Source: Microcoleus sp. FACHB-61 | Lineage (GTDB): Bacteria; Cyanobacteriota; Cyanobacteriia; Cyanobacteriales; Microcoleaceae | NCBI GenBank assembly: GCA_014695295.1 | Contig: JACJNY010000025.1 | Location: 62,001-126,000 of the forward strand | Direction: 5' to 3' | DNA: 64,000 nt | Shown: positions 1 through 9,877 of the stretch, one piece after another | Layout: each line of letters starts with the position of its first letter | Position numbering within the stretch: position 1 is the stretch's first letter | Made by a program: the position numbers and the translations under genes | The notes under the pieces: generated by a model | The model's database searches: none | The model's input: only the letters and a program-made list of their open reading frames with translations | Told to the model about the DNA's origin: nothing

Positions 1-2154
1 GAAAGAACCGGCTTGCCCGATCGCGTTTGTTCCTGGTTGGAATTTTAGCCCGAGTAAATCCTGAACGGTTAACTTTTGGTTCACGGCGACCGGGTTCGTA
101 CCCGTAATTACCTGACCAAAAGTAGGATTGGGAAGTCCGACTACTGCGATCGACAGCGGCTGGCCCTCCGGGTCGCTGGGCGCCGAAATGCTCAGAGACA
201 GAGGCAAATTCTGCAAACCAGTCAACGTCTTGCCCGCTTCCACGATCGGCGGCTGGTTAGGAGTCGGAGATGTAAAACTCGGCGGACTCGGCCCCCCGCC
301 CAAAGGCGGAGGGGTCGTCGCAGTTGGAGTGGGGACGATCGAAGGACTCGGACTCGGAGTTGTCGCGCCCGCAGTCGGAGTCGGGCTCGGACTCGGAACC
401 TGTGTCGGCAATGTGCCCGTTGTTGGAGTTGGATTCGGACTTGTCCCTGGTGATGCTGCGGGTGATGCTGCCGGACTTGTCCCTGGTGATGCTGCGGGTG
501 ATGCTGCCGGACTTGTCCCCGGTGATGCTGCAGGTGATGCTGCCGGACTTGTCCCCGGTGATGCTGCAGGTGATGCTGCCGGACTTGTCCCCGGTGATGC
601 TGCAGGTGATGCTGCCGGACTTGTCCCCGGTGATGCTGCAGGTGATGCTGCCGGACTTGTCCCCGGTGATGCTGCAGGTGATGCTGCCGGGCTTGTCCCC
701 GGTGATGCTGCAGGTGATGCTGCCGGACTTGTCCCCGGTGATGCTGCCGGACTTGTCCCCGGTGATGCTGCCGGACTTGTCCCCGGTGATGCTACCGGAT
801 TCGGACTTGTCCCCTCAATGGTGAAGGGATTGTCGTCTACGCGGGGTATTTGAGCTGTAGTGAACCGAGATTCATCTAGCGAGTTCGATCGAACATCAAT
901 CAACACCGCCAAAAATTCCCCAGTTCGCCTGTCCCTAATAATCGTGTTGCTAGAATTCGAGCCTTGGCCCTGGAAAATTTCTAACTCTGTAAAGTTCAAA
1001 CCTCCAGCCAGACCGATCGAATCTCCCGCATTAAAATCTCTAATTACATCAGCATCGCCGATTTCGCGGCCGCCAGTAGTGAGAAACCCGTTGTCACCAG
1101 GCGACGTGCCCACCCTACCGAGAACAAAGATATCCGATCCGTCGCCTCCTGTGAGAGTATCAGACCCGCGATCGCCCGAAAGAATATCATCCCCTGCATC
1201 TCCCGACAAAGAATCATTGCCGTCGCCCCCGAAGATCAGGTCATCACCCTCGCCGCCATCACCAGTATCGTTACCAACACCGCCGGTGATGACATCCCCG
1301 CCCTCCTGGCCCAACAAAATATCATTGCCAGCAGCGCCAATCAGGCAGTCATTACCCGTGTCGCCAAAAACACTGTCACTGCCCTTGTCGCCAAAAATCA
1401 GGTCGTCCTCGCCACCACCGCGCAGACAGTCATTGCCTTTACCGCCGTACAGCGAGTCGTTGCCTTCAGCACCCAAGACAAGATCGTTGCCCTGGTCGCC
1501 AAAAGCTACGTCATCGCCCTCGTCGCCAGAAACCAAGTCATCGCCTTTGCCGCCCCGCGCCGTGTCATTGCCGCGCCCGCCCTCAACGATATCTTTACCA
1601 GCGCCGCCGTTGAGAGAATCGTTACCGTCTTCGCCCCTGAGTAGATCGTCTCCGTCCCGACTCAGAAGCGTGTCGTCGCCGGCACCCCCGGAAATCGTGT
1701 CATTGAACAAGCTGCCGATTAAATAGTTACTGGCCTCATTTGCGACAACTAAGCCATCGACAAAAAGTGGCTGTGGGGGAGGCGTGGGAACTGTCAGAGT
1801 TGGCCGCGGCACCGGGGTGATCGAAATGTCCGGGCCCGTCCCCGTCATCGTTGTCGAAGTCCCCGTCATCGTTGTCGAAGTCCCCGTCATCGTCGTCGAA
1901 GTCCCCGTCATCGTCGTCGAAGTCCCCGTCATCGTCGTCGAAGTCCCCGTCATCGTTGTCGAAGTCCCCGTCATCGTCGTCGAAGTCCCCGTCATCGTTG
2001 TCGAAGTCCCCGTCATCGTTGTCGAAGTCCCCGTCATCGTCGTCGAAGTCCCCGACGACGGCGTAGGCTGCGGCACCGTGCCGCTATCCAAACTATCCTC
2101 GTTCTCATCGGGTAGTCGCCCGATGAGAAAATTTAGTGGTACTGCACTTGGCAT
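1..2154 (-). CDS. RTX-type calcium-binding repeat protein, partial (C-terminus off the left edge)
   Basis: The frame stays open from an ATG at 2154 to base 1, giving at least 718 residues with no stop inside the window. The start follows an AAGGAG ribosome-binding site, and the N-terminus (MPSAVPL) is identical to that of the upstream paralog. In order: ten TSTTMTG heptapeptides (about residues 35-104), nonapeptide calcium-binding repeats of GGxGxDxL type (about 145-345), a module after them containing DADVIRDF and an IGL...L.F..L.IFQ pattern, a GTSPAASP-rich linker (about 452-572), then a region resembling a cadherin/Ig-like fold (VAVNQKLTVQDLL near the edge). No signal peptide is visible; RTX proteins normally leave by type I secretion, but no transporter lies in the window. 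It starts 34 bp after the stop of its paralog, so the two are probably co-transcribed. Secretion and adhesive or surface function are inferred. Confidence 0.85.
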   Translation of the reverse strand, partial: MPSAVPLNFLIGRLPDENEDSLDSGTVPQPTPSSGTSTTMTGTSTTMTGTSTTMTGTSTTMTGTSTTMTGTSTTMTGTSTTMTGTSTTMTGTSTTMTGTSTTMTGTGPDISITPVPRPTLTVPTPPPQPLFVDGLVVANEASNYLIGSLFNDTISGGAGDDTLLSRDGDDLLRGEDGNDSLNGGAGKDIVEGGRGNDTARGGKGDDLVSGDEGDDVAFGDQGNDLVLGAEGNDSLYGGKGNDCLRGGGEDDLIFGDKGSDSVFGDTGNDCLIGAAGNDILLGQEGGDVITGGVGNDTGDGGEGDDLIFGGDGNDSLSGDAGDDILSGDRGSDTLTGGDGSDIFVLGRVGTSPGDNGFLTTGGREIGDADVIRDFNAGDSIGLAGGLNFTELEIFQGQGSNSSNTIIRDRRTGEFLAVLIDVRSNSLDESRFTTAQIPRVDDNPFTIEGTSPNPVASPGTSPAASPGTSPAASPGTSPAASPAASPGTSPAASPAASPGTSPAASPAASPGTSPAASPAASPGTSPAASPAASPGTSPAASPAASPGTSPAASPAASPGTSPAASPAASPGTSPNPTPTTGTLPTQVPSPSPTPTAGATTPSPSPSIVPTPTATTPPPLGGGPSPPSFTSPTPNQPPIVEAGKTLTGLQNLPLSLSISAPSDPEGQPLSIAVVGLPNPTFGQVITGTNPVAVNQKLTVQDLLGLKFQPGTNAIGQAGSF
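437..797. repeat. Minisatellite of 36-bp and 24-bp units inside an RTX gene
   Basis: About eight 36-bp units are followed by about three 24-bp units. Both are built from a 12-bp core that reads AASP on the minus strand, giving GTSPAASPAASP and GTSPAASP peptides. The copies are nearly identical and all unit lengths are multiples of three, so copy-number change would keep the frame. Confidence 0.9.
1841..2050. repeat. Ten-copy 21-bp minisatellite inside an RTX gene
   Basis: Ten consecutive 21-bp units encode the heptapeptide MTGTSTT on the minus strand. Units differ mainly by a C/T change that alternates ACA and ACG threonine codons, so the variation is synonymous. The block sits close to the N-terminus, between the short leader and the calcium-binding repeats. 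Confidence 0.92.
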
Positions 2155-2188
2155 TGTTCCGACTCCTTGCGACGCTACTCAAAAACTA

Positions 2189-5100
2189 CTAAATAAACTT
2201 AAAGTCAGATGCAGTAATGACGGTGCTGAGGGCTCCCGGCACTGTAGGAATAGAATTCAACACTGCCAAATCGAAAGCAGGGAGACTGTCATCTGCCACA
2301 TTCGGGTCGAAGCCGAGAACGTACTTGTTAAAAGTATTGTTCAGGTACACGAAGAAAGCGCCCGTTTTGCTAGAACCCTTTTGATTCTTCAACACTGCAT
2401 TTACTGCTTGAGCGTTATCAAATTTAGATTCAAACAAAATGACTGATTGCTTGCTGATGTCGTCGCCGCTAGACCCGATATTCCTGACGATAAAACTGGT
2501 GAAATCGAGAGTAGTTCCTGAGTTGGTTAAACCTGCGAAATTTGACGACCTGAACAAAAATCTGTCGGTCTCGCTGCCGTTAGCGTTAAAGTCAGCAATC
2601 ACGTCCACGCCTTCGCTGGGAGTTTCGTAGTAGAAGAAATCATTGCCAGCATCGCCCGTGAGCAAGTCAGAACCGGCACCGCCACCCAAAATGTCATTGC
2701 CTGCACCGCCGGAAAGCGAGTCGTTGTCATCGCCGCCCAATACCAAGTCATTGCCGAAGGCGCCGCTGAGACAGTCGCTGCCGGCACCGCCGTCGAGAGT
2801 GTCGTCACCCGCTTCGCCTAACAGGGAGTCGCTGCCGGCCTCGCCCAACACGTAGTCGTTGCCCGAACCTCCGACTCCCGTGTCGTTGCCCGAACCTCCC
2901 AAAATCGTGTCATCGTTGTCGCCGCCGGAGACGGAATCGTTATTGATACCGCCGTCGAGCAAGTCTCTGCCCAGTCCACCGTCGAGGATGTCGTCGCCTA
3001 CACCCCCATCGAGCGAGTCGTCGCCAATGCCACCAAGTAAGGTGTCGAGCCCGGTTCCTCCAAGTATCGAGTCGTCGCCGGATTCTCCCAACATCGAGTC
3101 ATCGCCTGTTCCGCCGTCAATGGTGTCGTTGTTGTCACCGCCCAAGAGGTTGTCATTGTCATTGCCACCGAACATCAGGTCGTTGCCCAGTCCGCCGATC
3201 AGCGAGTCTATGCCGTCTTCGCCGTCAACGGTGTCGTTGCCCAGTCCGCCGTCAACGGTGTCGTTGCCGATCGCACCCACCAGCGAGTCGTTGCCTGCTT
3301 CACCGAATACGAGGTCGTTGCCGCCATTACCATCCATGATGTCGTTGCCGTCGCCCCCAGAGAGGGTATCGTCGCCGGCCCCGCCGAGGATGAAGTCGCT
3401 GAGGTTGCTGCCTGTAAAGCTGCTGGCCGGGAGTGCGCTGCGATCGACAATATTATCTACGACGGTGATGCTGAAGGATGTCGGCCCGATAGTTGCAGAC
3501 CCGTCGGAGGCTGTAAACGTGAAACTGTCGCTGCCGCCTGTCGCCAGCAAGTTGTATTTGACGATGTTGTTGTTGATATCGTCTTGGGTGAATTTGCTGC
3601 CGACGTTGAGAAAGGTGCTGCCCCTTTGGACAAAACCTTTGGTAGCGTCGGGGGCTTTGGTAATCGTGTAAAAGATTTCCGACGGCGTGTTGTCGGGATC
3701 TGTGACTAACAAATCCTCAGCGGTGATTGTCTGGATAGGATTACTTTTGGCAACCACCACACCGTCGTTAATTACTAGCTGCGGCGGGCTGCTGACGCGG
3801 ATGGTTGCTACCGCCTGACTTGTGCCGCCGTTGCCATCTGAAATCGAGTAGCTGAAGCTGTCAGTACCCGAGAAGCCCGGATTCGGGGTGTATTTGAATA
3901 CGCCGCCGCCCACGGGAACCAGGCTCCCCTTCGCGGTTGGACTAAAAGTCGTGACAGTCAGAGCGCTTTGTTCCGCGTCAGTGTCGTTCAACAGAACGTT
4001 GAGACTCAGTTGTTGACCCGCAACCGTGGTGAAGTTGTCGTTAACTGCTTTTGGAGGTTGGTTAAGGATGGGCGTCGGACTTCCTGTCGGCGTCGGACTT
4101 CCTGTCGGCGTCGGGAACGCCGGTGTCGGATTTGCTGTCGGCGTTGGGAACGTCGGCACCGGACCATCTGTCGGCGTGGGTGTCGGACTTGCTGTCGGCG
4201 TCGGCGTCGGCGTGGGTGTCGGACTTGCTGTCGGCGTCGGTGTCGGACTTGCTGTCGGCGTCGGCGTCGGCGTCGGTGTCGGACTGTCTGTCGGCGTCGG
4301 TAGGGGAAGCGGAGTTGCGCTGCCGGGAACTGTGGGGGCAATTACAAATGAGCTTCGCCCTAGGGTTCTGCTGTCTACTCCGGGCAATACTGCTAAAAAG
4401 TCGCCGCTGACGCCGTTGCGAATAATCGTACTGCCGGCTTTGGTTTCTGTGCTTTGGAAGATCACCAAATCTTCAAACTTGAGGTCGCCACTTAACCCGA
4501 TCGCATCTTCGCCTTGGCGAAAGTCTGTGAAAATGTCGGCATCGGCGATGTCGGGGCCGCCTGTAGTGAGAAATGCCGCGTTAGTGCCGTCGCTGCTGCC
4601 GCTGGGGGAACTGAATGCACCGATGACGAAGACATCTCTGCCTTCGCCTCCTGCCATTATGTCCTTGCCTGTTTCGCCCCAAAGAACGTCGTTGCCAGCA
4701 CCGCCGTCCACGATGTCATCACCGTCGCCGCCGAATACGATGTCGTCGCCGTCGCCGGAAAAAAATGTGTCCCCACCGGCGTTTCCGTAGAGCCAGTCGC
4801 CTCCTTCGTTGCCAAATAGCAAGTCTTCGCCGTCGCCGCCGAAGAGCGAGTCGTTACCTTGGTCGCCCCACACGATATCGTCGCCTCGATCGCCCAAAAA
4901 GCTATCGTCGCCAGATCCCCCACGCAAGCTGTCGCTGCCTTTGCCGCCGTAAGCAGTGTCTCTGCCTTCGCCTCCGATTACCGTGTCGTTGCCGTCATTG
5001 CCGTACAGCAGGTCAGGGTTATTTGCCCCCTCCAGGGAGTCGTTGTCTTTGCCTCCGTACAGGGTATCGAGTCCTGAACCGCCGTCTAGAACGTCGTTGC

Positions 5101-5479
5101 CTGGGGCGCCGAACAGCACGTCGTCATCGTCGCCCCCGAATACTAAATCGTCGCCGTCTGCTCCTTGCAGGTTGTCGTTGCCTTGCAGCCCGGAAATCAC
5201 GTCGGGCCCGGGACTGCCAACTAAGGAGTCGTTGGTTTCGGTGCCGCGGACTACGCCGCCGATGACTGCGGGCGAGGTACCTGGGCCTCCGCCCAATGTG
5301 TCGTCTATGCCGCCAAATGTGTCGTCCCCGGAGGGAGTTGGTGTTGGAGTCGGCGTCGGAGTTGGCGTCTCTGGTGTTGGCGTCTCTGGTGTTGGCGTCT
5401 CTGGTGTTGGCGTCTCTGGTGTTGGTTCTGGTGTTGGTGTTGGAGGTGGTATAACTACTAATGGTACTGCACTGGGCAT
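2189..5479 (-). CDS. RTX-type calcium-binding repeat protein with two repeat blocks and cadherin-like domains
   Basis: A 1,096-residue protein starting MPSAVPL behind an AAAGGAG site. Order: a PT/PET-rich linker (about 11-53); a first block of GGxGxDxL calcium-binding nonapeptides (about 80-285); a capping module ([28 protein letters not shown]); a second TP-rich linker (about 385-475); a cadherin-like/tandem-95 domain ([13 protein letters not shown] ... [15 protein letters not shown], about 476-570); a CSPG-like repeat ([19 protein letters not shown], about 570-685); a second RTX block (about 690-960); and a C-terminal domain ending SDFKFI. This architecture is typical of large secreted or cell-surface proteins of filamentous cyanobacteria. 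Calcium binding follows from the motif; adhesion is only inferred. The partial paralog directly downstream shares the start and the capping module but has different linkers. The stop is TAG. Confidence 0.9.
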   Translation of the reverse strand: MPSAVPLVVIPPPTPTPEPTPETPTPETPTPETPTPETPTPTPTPTPTPSGDDTFGGIDDTLGGGPGTSPAVIGGVVRGTETNDSLVGSPGPDVISGLQGNDNLQGADGDDLVFGGDDDDVLFGAPGNDVLDGGSGLDTLYGGKDNDSLEGANNPDLLYGNDGNDTVIGGEGRDTAYGGKGSDSLRGGSGDDSFLGDRGDDIVWGDQGNDSLFGGDGEDLLFGNEGGDWLYGNAGGDTFFSGDGDDIVFGGDGDDIVDGGAGNDVLWGETGKDIMAGGEGRDVFVIGAFSSPSGSSDGTNAAFLTTGGPDIADADIFTDFRQGEDAIGLSGDLKFEDLVIFQSTETKAGSTIIRNGVSGDFLAVLPGVDSRTLGRSSFVIAPTVPGSATPLPLPTPTDSPTPTPTPTPTASPTPTPTASPTPTPTPTPTASPTPTPTDGPVPTFPTPTANPTPAFPTPTGSPTPTGSPTPILNQPPKAVNDNFTTVAGQQLSLNVLLNDTDAEQSALTVTTFSPTAKGSLVPVGGGVFKYTPNPGFSGTDSFSYSISDGNGGTSQAVATIRVSSPPQLVINDGVVVAKSNPIQTITAEDLLVTDPDNTPSEIFYTITKAPDATKGFVQRGSTFLNVGSKFTQDDINNNIVKYNLLATGGSDSFTFTASDGSATIGPTSFSITVVDNIVDRSALPASSFTGSNLSDFILGGAGDDTLSGGDGNDIMDGNGGNDLVFGEAGNDSLVGAIGNDTVDGGLGNDTVDGEDGIDSLIGGLGNDLMFGGNDNDNLLGGDNNDTIDGGTGDDSMLGESGDDSILGGTGLDTLLGGIGDDSLDGGVGDDILDGGLGRDLLDGGINNDSVSGGDNDDTILGGSGNDTGVGGSGNDYVLGEAGSDSLLGEAGDDTLDGGAGSDCLSGAFGNDLVLGGDDNDSLSGGAGNDILGGGAGSDLLTGDAGNDFFYYETPSEGVDVIADFNANGSETDRFLFRSSNFAGLTNSGTTLDFTSFIVRNIGSSGDDISKQSVILFESKFDNAQAVNAVLKNQKGSSKTGAFFVYLNNTFNKYVLGFDPNVADDSLPAFDLAVLNSIPTVPGALSTVITASDFKFI

Positions 5480-5881
5480 TATTTTGGCTCCTTTAAACGA
5501 CGATCCCGATTAACTTTAAGAACTGATTAGTATCAGTTTGTTGCCACCAATCTGGCTTAAAATTGATTAATAATCCCGATCATTTCTAGCATACTAAATC
5601 AAAACTGCAACGGCTACAGATATTTTTTAACCAGAGCATCTTTTGATATCAAAATATTAATGATTGCACGTTTTGATGCCTATGTTGGGTATACTTTAAT
5701 ATCGCCTCATTCCGATACGAGGTAGAAGTCGGGCTTCGAGTCAGCCCGGGGTATTGATCCAGAAGGGAAAAAATTAAAATTTTTGTATTGATATTTTTTT
5801 CTTTCCTCCTGTTGAATGTCGAATACATATGTGCCTCTTGCCTTCAGAAGCCGAATGCTAAATACATAAGAGCCGAATGCC
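5480..5881. other. Intergenic region upstream of the RTX pair
   Basis: About 400 AT-rich bases hold no supportable gene. They should contain the promoter for the two minus-strand RTX genes. Near 5815-5880 there is an interspersed sequence (TTCAGAAGCCGAATGC-like) that recurs at about 18430-18480, so it is a dispersed repeat rather than a local site. Confidence 0.5.
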
Positions 5882-8092
5882 TTAAGCTGACTGCTGACAA
5901 GAAACAGAGCTGTTAATTAGGGGCAGAAGCGGCCCGGTTTGTTCTTGTCCACTGACGGATAGTTCGCTGTGGCAAAGGTAAAGCAGGGAACAGCGACTTA
6001 ACAAATCTAGCAGAATTCGCCGCAGCCGCTGTTGGTCGGCAGTCGTTTCGTCTTCTGTTTCCCAGGGGCGGCCGAGTTGCGATCGCAAAAATAAGGGAGC
6101 ACCAAACAATGTCGCCGCACCGCCGCTCAGCCACAGGGGCGAGCCGGCATCCAGCCAAAAGTGCCATTTGTGGGCGCGGCGGCTGCTGCGGTACTGGAAG
6201 ATGTTGGCGAGGGTGACGGCTTGGGCTTCTGGGCCTTCTGAACGGACTGGAAATGGGTTGGCGGTGACGGTTCCTTGGCGCAACAACTGGATGAAGCGGG
6301 CGATCGTTTCTGAGTCCCCGCCGTTTGTTGGTTCAACGCGCTGCAGGCGCCCCTGTATTTCCCAGTAGTGGCCGGCTGTTTCCATTAACTCGCGCAGGGC
6401 TGCTAGCCGATCGTAAGGGAGGTATCTGTCGTTCATGAGAAATTTCTGGATCGCTCGATCGAGCAGGGCAATTGGGCTCGGCAACAGCCGCTCCTGCTGT
6501 TGCGACCGCTGTTGTTCGATCCACTCCACAATCTGCTCGTAGGCCCCGGCTGCTCGGTGTCCCAGTCTGTCCCACCGGGGAAAGGCTGTAATGGGTAGCA
6601 ATTGAGGCCGATCGATATCTGGGCAAAAACAGTGATCGGCGATTAAACCCGCTCTCACTTGGTCGATCGATTTTTGATTTTGGATTTGAGATTTTAGATT
6701 GAACGTGGGGTTGGAATCTTCTGTTTCCAATGAACGGTGTTTCTGGCTACCCAACACTACCAGCATTTCGGCTGCGCCGTCTCGATCGACTAAACGGCCG
6801 AGTCCCGGATAAACCAACGCTAACAAAGTGAGCAAAGCTCGAATCTCTGGGGTACTCGATAGGGGACGCTGATCGTTGAGAGATACGGCGGCGATACCAT
6901 CTCGCGCGAGAATTTCCGTTAAACTGTAACGGGCGATCGCATCCATCCCGGGAGCAATTACAGCGATTTCCTGCGGTTCCACGGCTTTTGACTTCACCGC
7001 ATCCACGATGATTTCGGCGGTTTCTCGCAGCAATTGAGCCCGGGAAGTGGTTTGGAGCGATCGAACCGATCCGGGAAAACTCAAGCCTAAAGGATAAAAA
7101 CCCTCAGAATTAACGGCTAAACTTACCGCTAAATCCCCAATCTCTGGGGCTAAACCGGCTTTTGCGTCCAAATTTTCCACGCTTTGACAGCGGTTTTCGA
7201 GTCGCGCTAGGTATTCCGTGTCAGCCCCCAAGCCCAAACGCACTCCTCCATCCCGATTGTAGGAGAACGCCCCCGCCGCACCTTGGTCGAGCATTCGATC
7301 GAACAAATGGCCGCCGATCGCCGGATAATCGTCAACATCGTCTGCGATCACAGCTTGGTATCTAGAGGCCAAATGCTGCTGGTAAGTGCCATCCTGCAAC
7401 AAATAGCGCCAGTAGAGTTCGCAAACAATCCCGTAAGTCAGGAGCCCCCGCGTCAAGCACCATTCCCGCCACCTTTCCAGCAACTCTCCCATGCTAGTCC
7501 ACAGGTTGTTCGAGCCGCCGTCACCAGCAAATCCCTGTTCCAGAATGCTGGGAATCTCTTCTCTCGGCGTACCGCTGACAGCAGCAAGCTGTAATAAGTC
7601 TAGTGTTCGACGCACCATTCGGTTTGGGCTTACCCCTGTTTGTTGCAAAATGCCTTCGTCTAGTTCGCGACGCCAGAGTCTCGCGGCAAGTTCCAGTTCT
7701 GTTTCAGGTTGCAGCCGCAGGGGAAATTGAGCCCTCAAATCCAGCGACTGAACTAGCAGCGGCCAAAATAGCAATACCTCCTGCTCAAAAAAACCGAAGG
7801 GTGTTGTCGAGTGAAACGTATATTTTCCTTGGGTAGCGACGGCGATGCGATCGGCCAATTCTAGGCGGTTGTCGCCATTAGCTGCTAAGACTAAAATTGC
7901 TGGGGCAGTTTGTCCGGCCCGGCGCCGCCCGGAACGCCAGCCGTCTGAAACTTTTGATGGGACAGGCTTGACAGTTTGGCTCCAAATGCAGAATTGCTCG
8001 ACTAAACGAGCGGTTTTGCCACTGCGGGCGGCTCCGACAATCCAAATTGAATCCGAGGCCTCGGTTCCCAATTTATGTAAATTTGTTACCAT
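5882..8092 (-). CDS. UvrD/AddB-like P-loop (superfamily I helicase-related) protein
   Basis: A 736-residue protein with an N-terminal Walker A motif (IVGAARSGKT, about residues 18-27) followed by a strand reading AILVLAANGDNR, as in superfamily I helicases and the AddB/RexB group. EIAVIAPGMDAIARYSLTEI in the middle and QAVTLANIFQYRSSRRAHKW near the C-terminus resemble later helicase motifs. No Fe-S cluster cysteines or nuclease motif were recognised. Cyanobacterial homologues as I recall them are of similar length, sometimes annotated as recombinase or helicase-like; a role in DNA repair is family inference only. It is divergent from pxcA with a 52-bp gap. Residues around 465-475 (NLKSQIQNQKS) are encoded by an AT-rich interspersed repeat, an apparent in-frame insertion. 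Confidence 0.7.
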   Translation of the reverse strand: MVTNLHKLGTEASDSIWIVGAARSGKTARLVEQFCIWSQTVKPVPSKVSDGWRSGRRRAGQTAPAILVLAANGDNRLELADRIAVATQGKYTFHSTTPFGFFEQEVLLFWPLLVQSLDLRAQFPLRLQPETELELAARLWRRELDEGILQQTGVSPNRMVRRTLDLLQLAAVSGTPREEIPSILEQGFAGDGGSNNLWTSMGELLERWREWCLTRGLLTYGIVCELYWRYLLQDGTYQQHLASRYQAVIADDVDDYPAIGGHLFDRMLDQGAAGAFSYNRDGGVRLGLGADTEYLARLENRCQSVENLDAKAGLAPEIGDLAVSLAVNSEGFYPLGLSFPGSVRSLQTTSRAQLLRETAEIIVDAVKSKAVEPQEIAVIAPGMDAIARYSLTEILARDGIAAVSLNDQRPLSSTPEIRALLTLLALVYPGLGRLVDRDGAAEMLVVLGSQKHRSLETEDSNPTFNLKSQIQNQKSIDQVRAGLIADHCFCPDIDRPQLLPITAFPRWDRLGHRAAGAYEQIVEWIEQQRSQQQERLLPSPIALLDRAIQKFLMNDRYLPYDRLAALRELMETAGHYWEIQGRLQRVEPTNGGDSETIARFIQLLRQGTVTANPFPVRSEGPEAQAVTLANIFQYRSSRRAHKWHFWLDAGSPLWLSGGAATLFGAPLFLRSQLGRPWETEDETTADQQRLRRILLDLLSRCSLLYLCHSELSVSGQEQTGPLLPLINSSVSCQQSA
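6670..6700. repeat. AT-rich GATTTTAGA-type interspersed repeat inside a coding region
   Basis: The sequence is made of degenerate TTTTGATTT/GATTTGAGATTTTAGAT units, the same family as the intergenic heptamer repeats at 11142, 48002 and 60972. Here it lies inside the helicase-like gene and encodes NLKSQIQNQKS in frame. Confidence 0.65.
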
Positions 8093-8144
8093 ACCGTGAA
8101 TACTTTAATCACTAATGTATACAGCCAACTAACCAGCTTTAGCT

Positions 8145-9506
8145 ATGAATACTTCTCCGTGGAACAGGATTGTAAAATATCTCTACAGCGCTAACCAATG
8201 GTATCGAGAAACGCCTGACAGGGCCCTAGAACAGGCTTATGATGCTGCGTTAGCAATTAAGGCGATCGAAGACGAGCATTTTGGCGGCCAAAGAATCTCC
8301 GCTCGATCGGGAGATTACGGACACAGCACCCTGTCTTACTTTAAATCCGAACTGCAAAAATACCTCAAGGTCATCCAAACCCGAATGGTTGAATTTAATG
8401 CTAGCCGTTCTTTTTTGGAACTGCCGGAGCGAGTGGGGGCCAAACCGAAGGCGGGGTACAGCGCGGATCGTCACCAGCACGGATTACATCTCGACAATAA
8501 AGATCGAGCATCTCTTATATTTGAGAAGCTAGAGTTTATTGATAAAGTCATCGACAAGTATATTAATAATAGTAAATCAACTGCAATTGTCCCGGTTGTT
8601 AGTTCAGTAAATGTGCAGGTGAAATCTACCAATAGCAGTTCTCAACCTGAAGCAAATAAAGGTTCAGCTAATTCTGTTCAAATTCACGATGGCGAGGTTG
8701 ACACTAACTTTGAAGAGGTCAATTTATTGCCTCGCTCGCTTTTGGGAACTTTGAATCGAATTACTAAAGAGTTAGACCCGGAAGCGGAAAAAGAAGTAGT
8801 CAAGAATTTCCGCAATTCCAAAGTAAAAACTGTCATTTCTATGAGGTTTATTTTGCTTTTGATTTTAGTTCCGCTGTTGGCGAATCAAATTTCCAAAAAC
8901 TTTATAGTCGGCCCGGTAGTTGACTATTTTAGAGTTAAGCAAAATGCTCCAGTATTCATAAATGTTAACCTGGAAGAAGAAGCCTTCAGAGAACTGGAGA
9001 GATTTGAGCATCACCTCAACTTTGAAAGGTTAATAGGCGCGGCTCCGCCGCTTTCTGTAGAAGAAACGGAAAAGAAGATTGCCGAGAAAGCAGTTGAGCT
9101 AGCGGAGGAATACCGCTCTGAAAGTGGTGGAGCTATTAAAAATATTTTTGCCGATTTGATTTCCTGCATGGTTTTTGCCGCGATTATCGTCACTAACAAG
9201 AAAGAGATTGAGATTTTAAAGTCTTTCATGGATGATGTGGTTTACGGCCTCAGCGACAGTGCTAAAGCTTTCGTCATTATTTTGTTTACGGATGTGTTTG
9301 TCGGATTCCACTCGCCTCACGGTTGGGAAGTAGTTCTCGAAGGTGTATCGAGGCATTTGGGACTGCCAGAAAATAGGCAGTTCATATTTTTGTTCATTGC
9401 GACGTTTCCAGTTATTTTGGATACGGTATTTAAGTATTGGATATTCCGGTATTTAAACCGGAGTTCGCCTTCGGCAGTTGCTACATACAAGAATATGAAC
9501 GAGTAA
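8145..9506 (+). CDS. pxcA: Proton extrusion protein PxcA (CemA family)
   Basis: 453 residues starting at an ATG. The N-terminal half is hydrophilic (SANQWYRETPDRALEQAYDA). The C-terminal half has about four membrane segments: RFILLLILVPLLANQ; the IKNIFADLISCMVFAAIIV region; AFVIILFTDVFVGFHSPHGW; and the C-terminal FIFLFIATFPVILDTVFKYW. The GFHSPHGWE motif and NFIVGPVVDYF are characteristic of the CemA/PxcA (CotA) family of the cytoplasmic and chloroplast envelope membrane. Members take part in light-dependent proton extrusion and inorganic carbon supply. Length matches other filamentous cyanobacterial forms with the N-terminal extension. It is transcribed divergently from the helicase-like gene and convergently with rodA. 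Confidence 0.93.
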   Translation: MNTSPWNRIVKYLYSANQWYRETPDRALEQAYDAALAIKAIEDEHFGGQRISARSGDYGHSTLSYFKSELQKYLKVIQTRMVEFNASRSFLELPERVGAKPKAGYSADRHQHGLHLDNKDRASLIFEKLEFIDKVIDKYINNSKSTAIVPVVSSVNVQVKSTNSSSQPEANKGSANSVQIHDGEVDTNFEEVNLLPRSLLGTLNRITKELDPEAEKEVVKNFRNSKVKTVISMRFILLLILVPLLANQISKNFIVGPVVDYFRVKQNAPVFINVNLEEEAFRELERFEHHLNFERLIGAAPPLSVEETEKKIAEKAVELAEEYRSESGGAIKNIFADLISCMVFAAIIVTNKKEIEILKSFMDDVVYGLSDSAKAFVIILFTDVFVGFHSPHGWEVVLEGVSRHLGLPENRQFIFLFIATFPVILDTVFKYWIFRYLNRSSPSAVATYKNMNE

Positions 9507-9651
9507 TATCAAATACGGTAACATCGGAACTATACCCTGCTTTGCTGTGCGTCCCGCTTGGCTCCGCCCTCTCCATAGCGAGTGGGAAGCTCTCACTGCT
9601 GCACTCATAAAATTATTATTTCGCTACAAAACAAAACGATATAATCTGCTG

Positions 9652-9720
9652 ATATCTAGTCCGATAAAATAAGCGTTATCACGTTTGTAGTGATAACGCT
9701 TATTTTATCGGACTAGATAT
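9652..9720. repeat. Perfect 31-bp inverted repeat with 7-nt loop
   Basis: The left arm is 9652-9682 and the right arm 9690-9720, fully complementary, around the loop GTTTGTA. It lies between the convergent genes pxcA and rodA, about 150 bp from each stop. Neither side has the U-tract of a simple terminator. The ends are ATAT, which would also fit a duplicated target site of a MITE-like element. Confidence 0.9.
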
Positions 9721-9877
9721 GGCTCTAATTTCCAATTAGCAATTAGTAATGATAGTCCGGGACGCAAAAAGTAATTTGACGCGCGAATTATAACGGTAAG
9801 GTGCTCTTTGGCAGTGCAGACTCAACATAGAGGTTCTGCGTAAGTCCTGCAATTAGCAATTGCCCATTGCCAATTCC

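Noticed and set aside
437-797. Possible CRISPR array (regular repeats)
   Set aside because: Repeats are contiguous with no unique spacers and lie inside an open reading frame.
128-853. Long plus-strand open frames over 1-5.5 kb rich in Pro/Ser or Gly/Val
   Set aside because: They are antisense shadows of the RTX repeats and low-complexity linkers; the minus-strand frames carry real domains, ribosome-binding sites and shared N-termini.
9652-9720. Simple bidirectional terminator for pxcA and rodA
   Set aside because: Not excluded, but the stem is unusually long and perfect, has no U-tract, and lies about 150 bp from both stop codons, so it is listed as a repeat instead.
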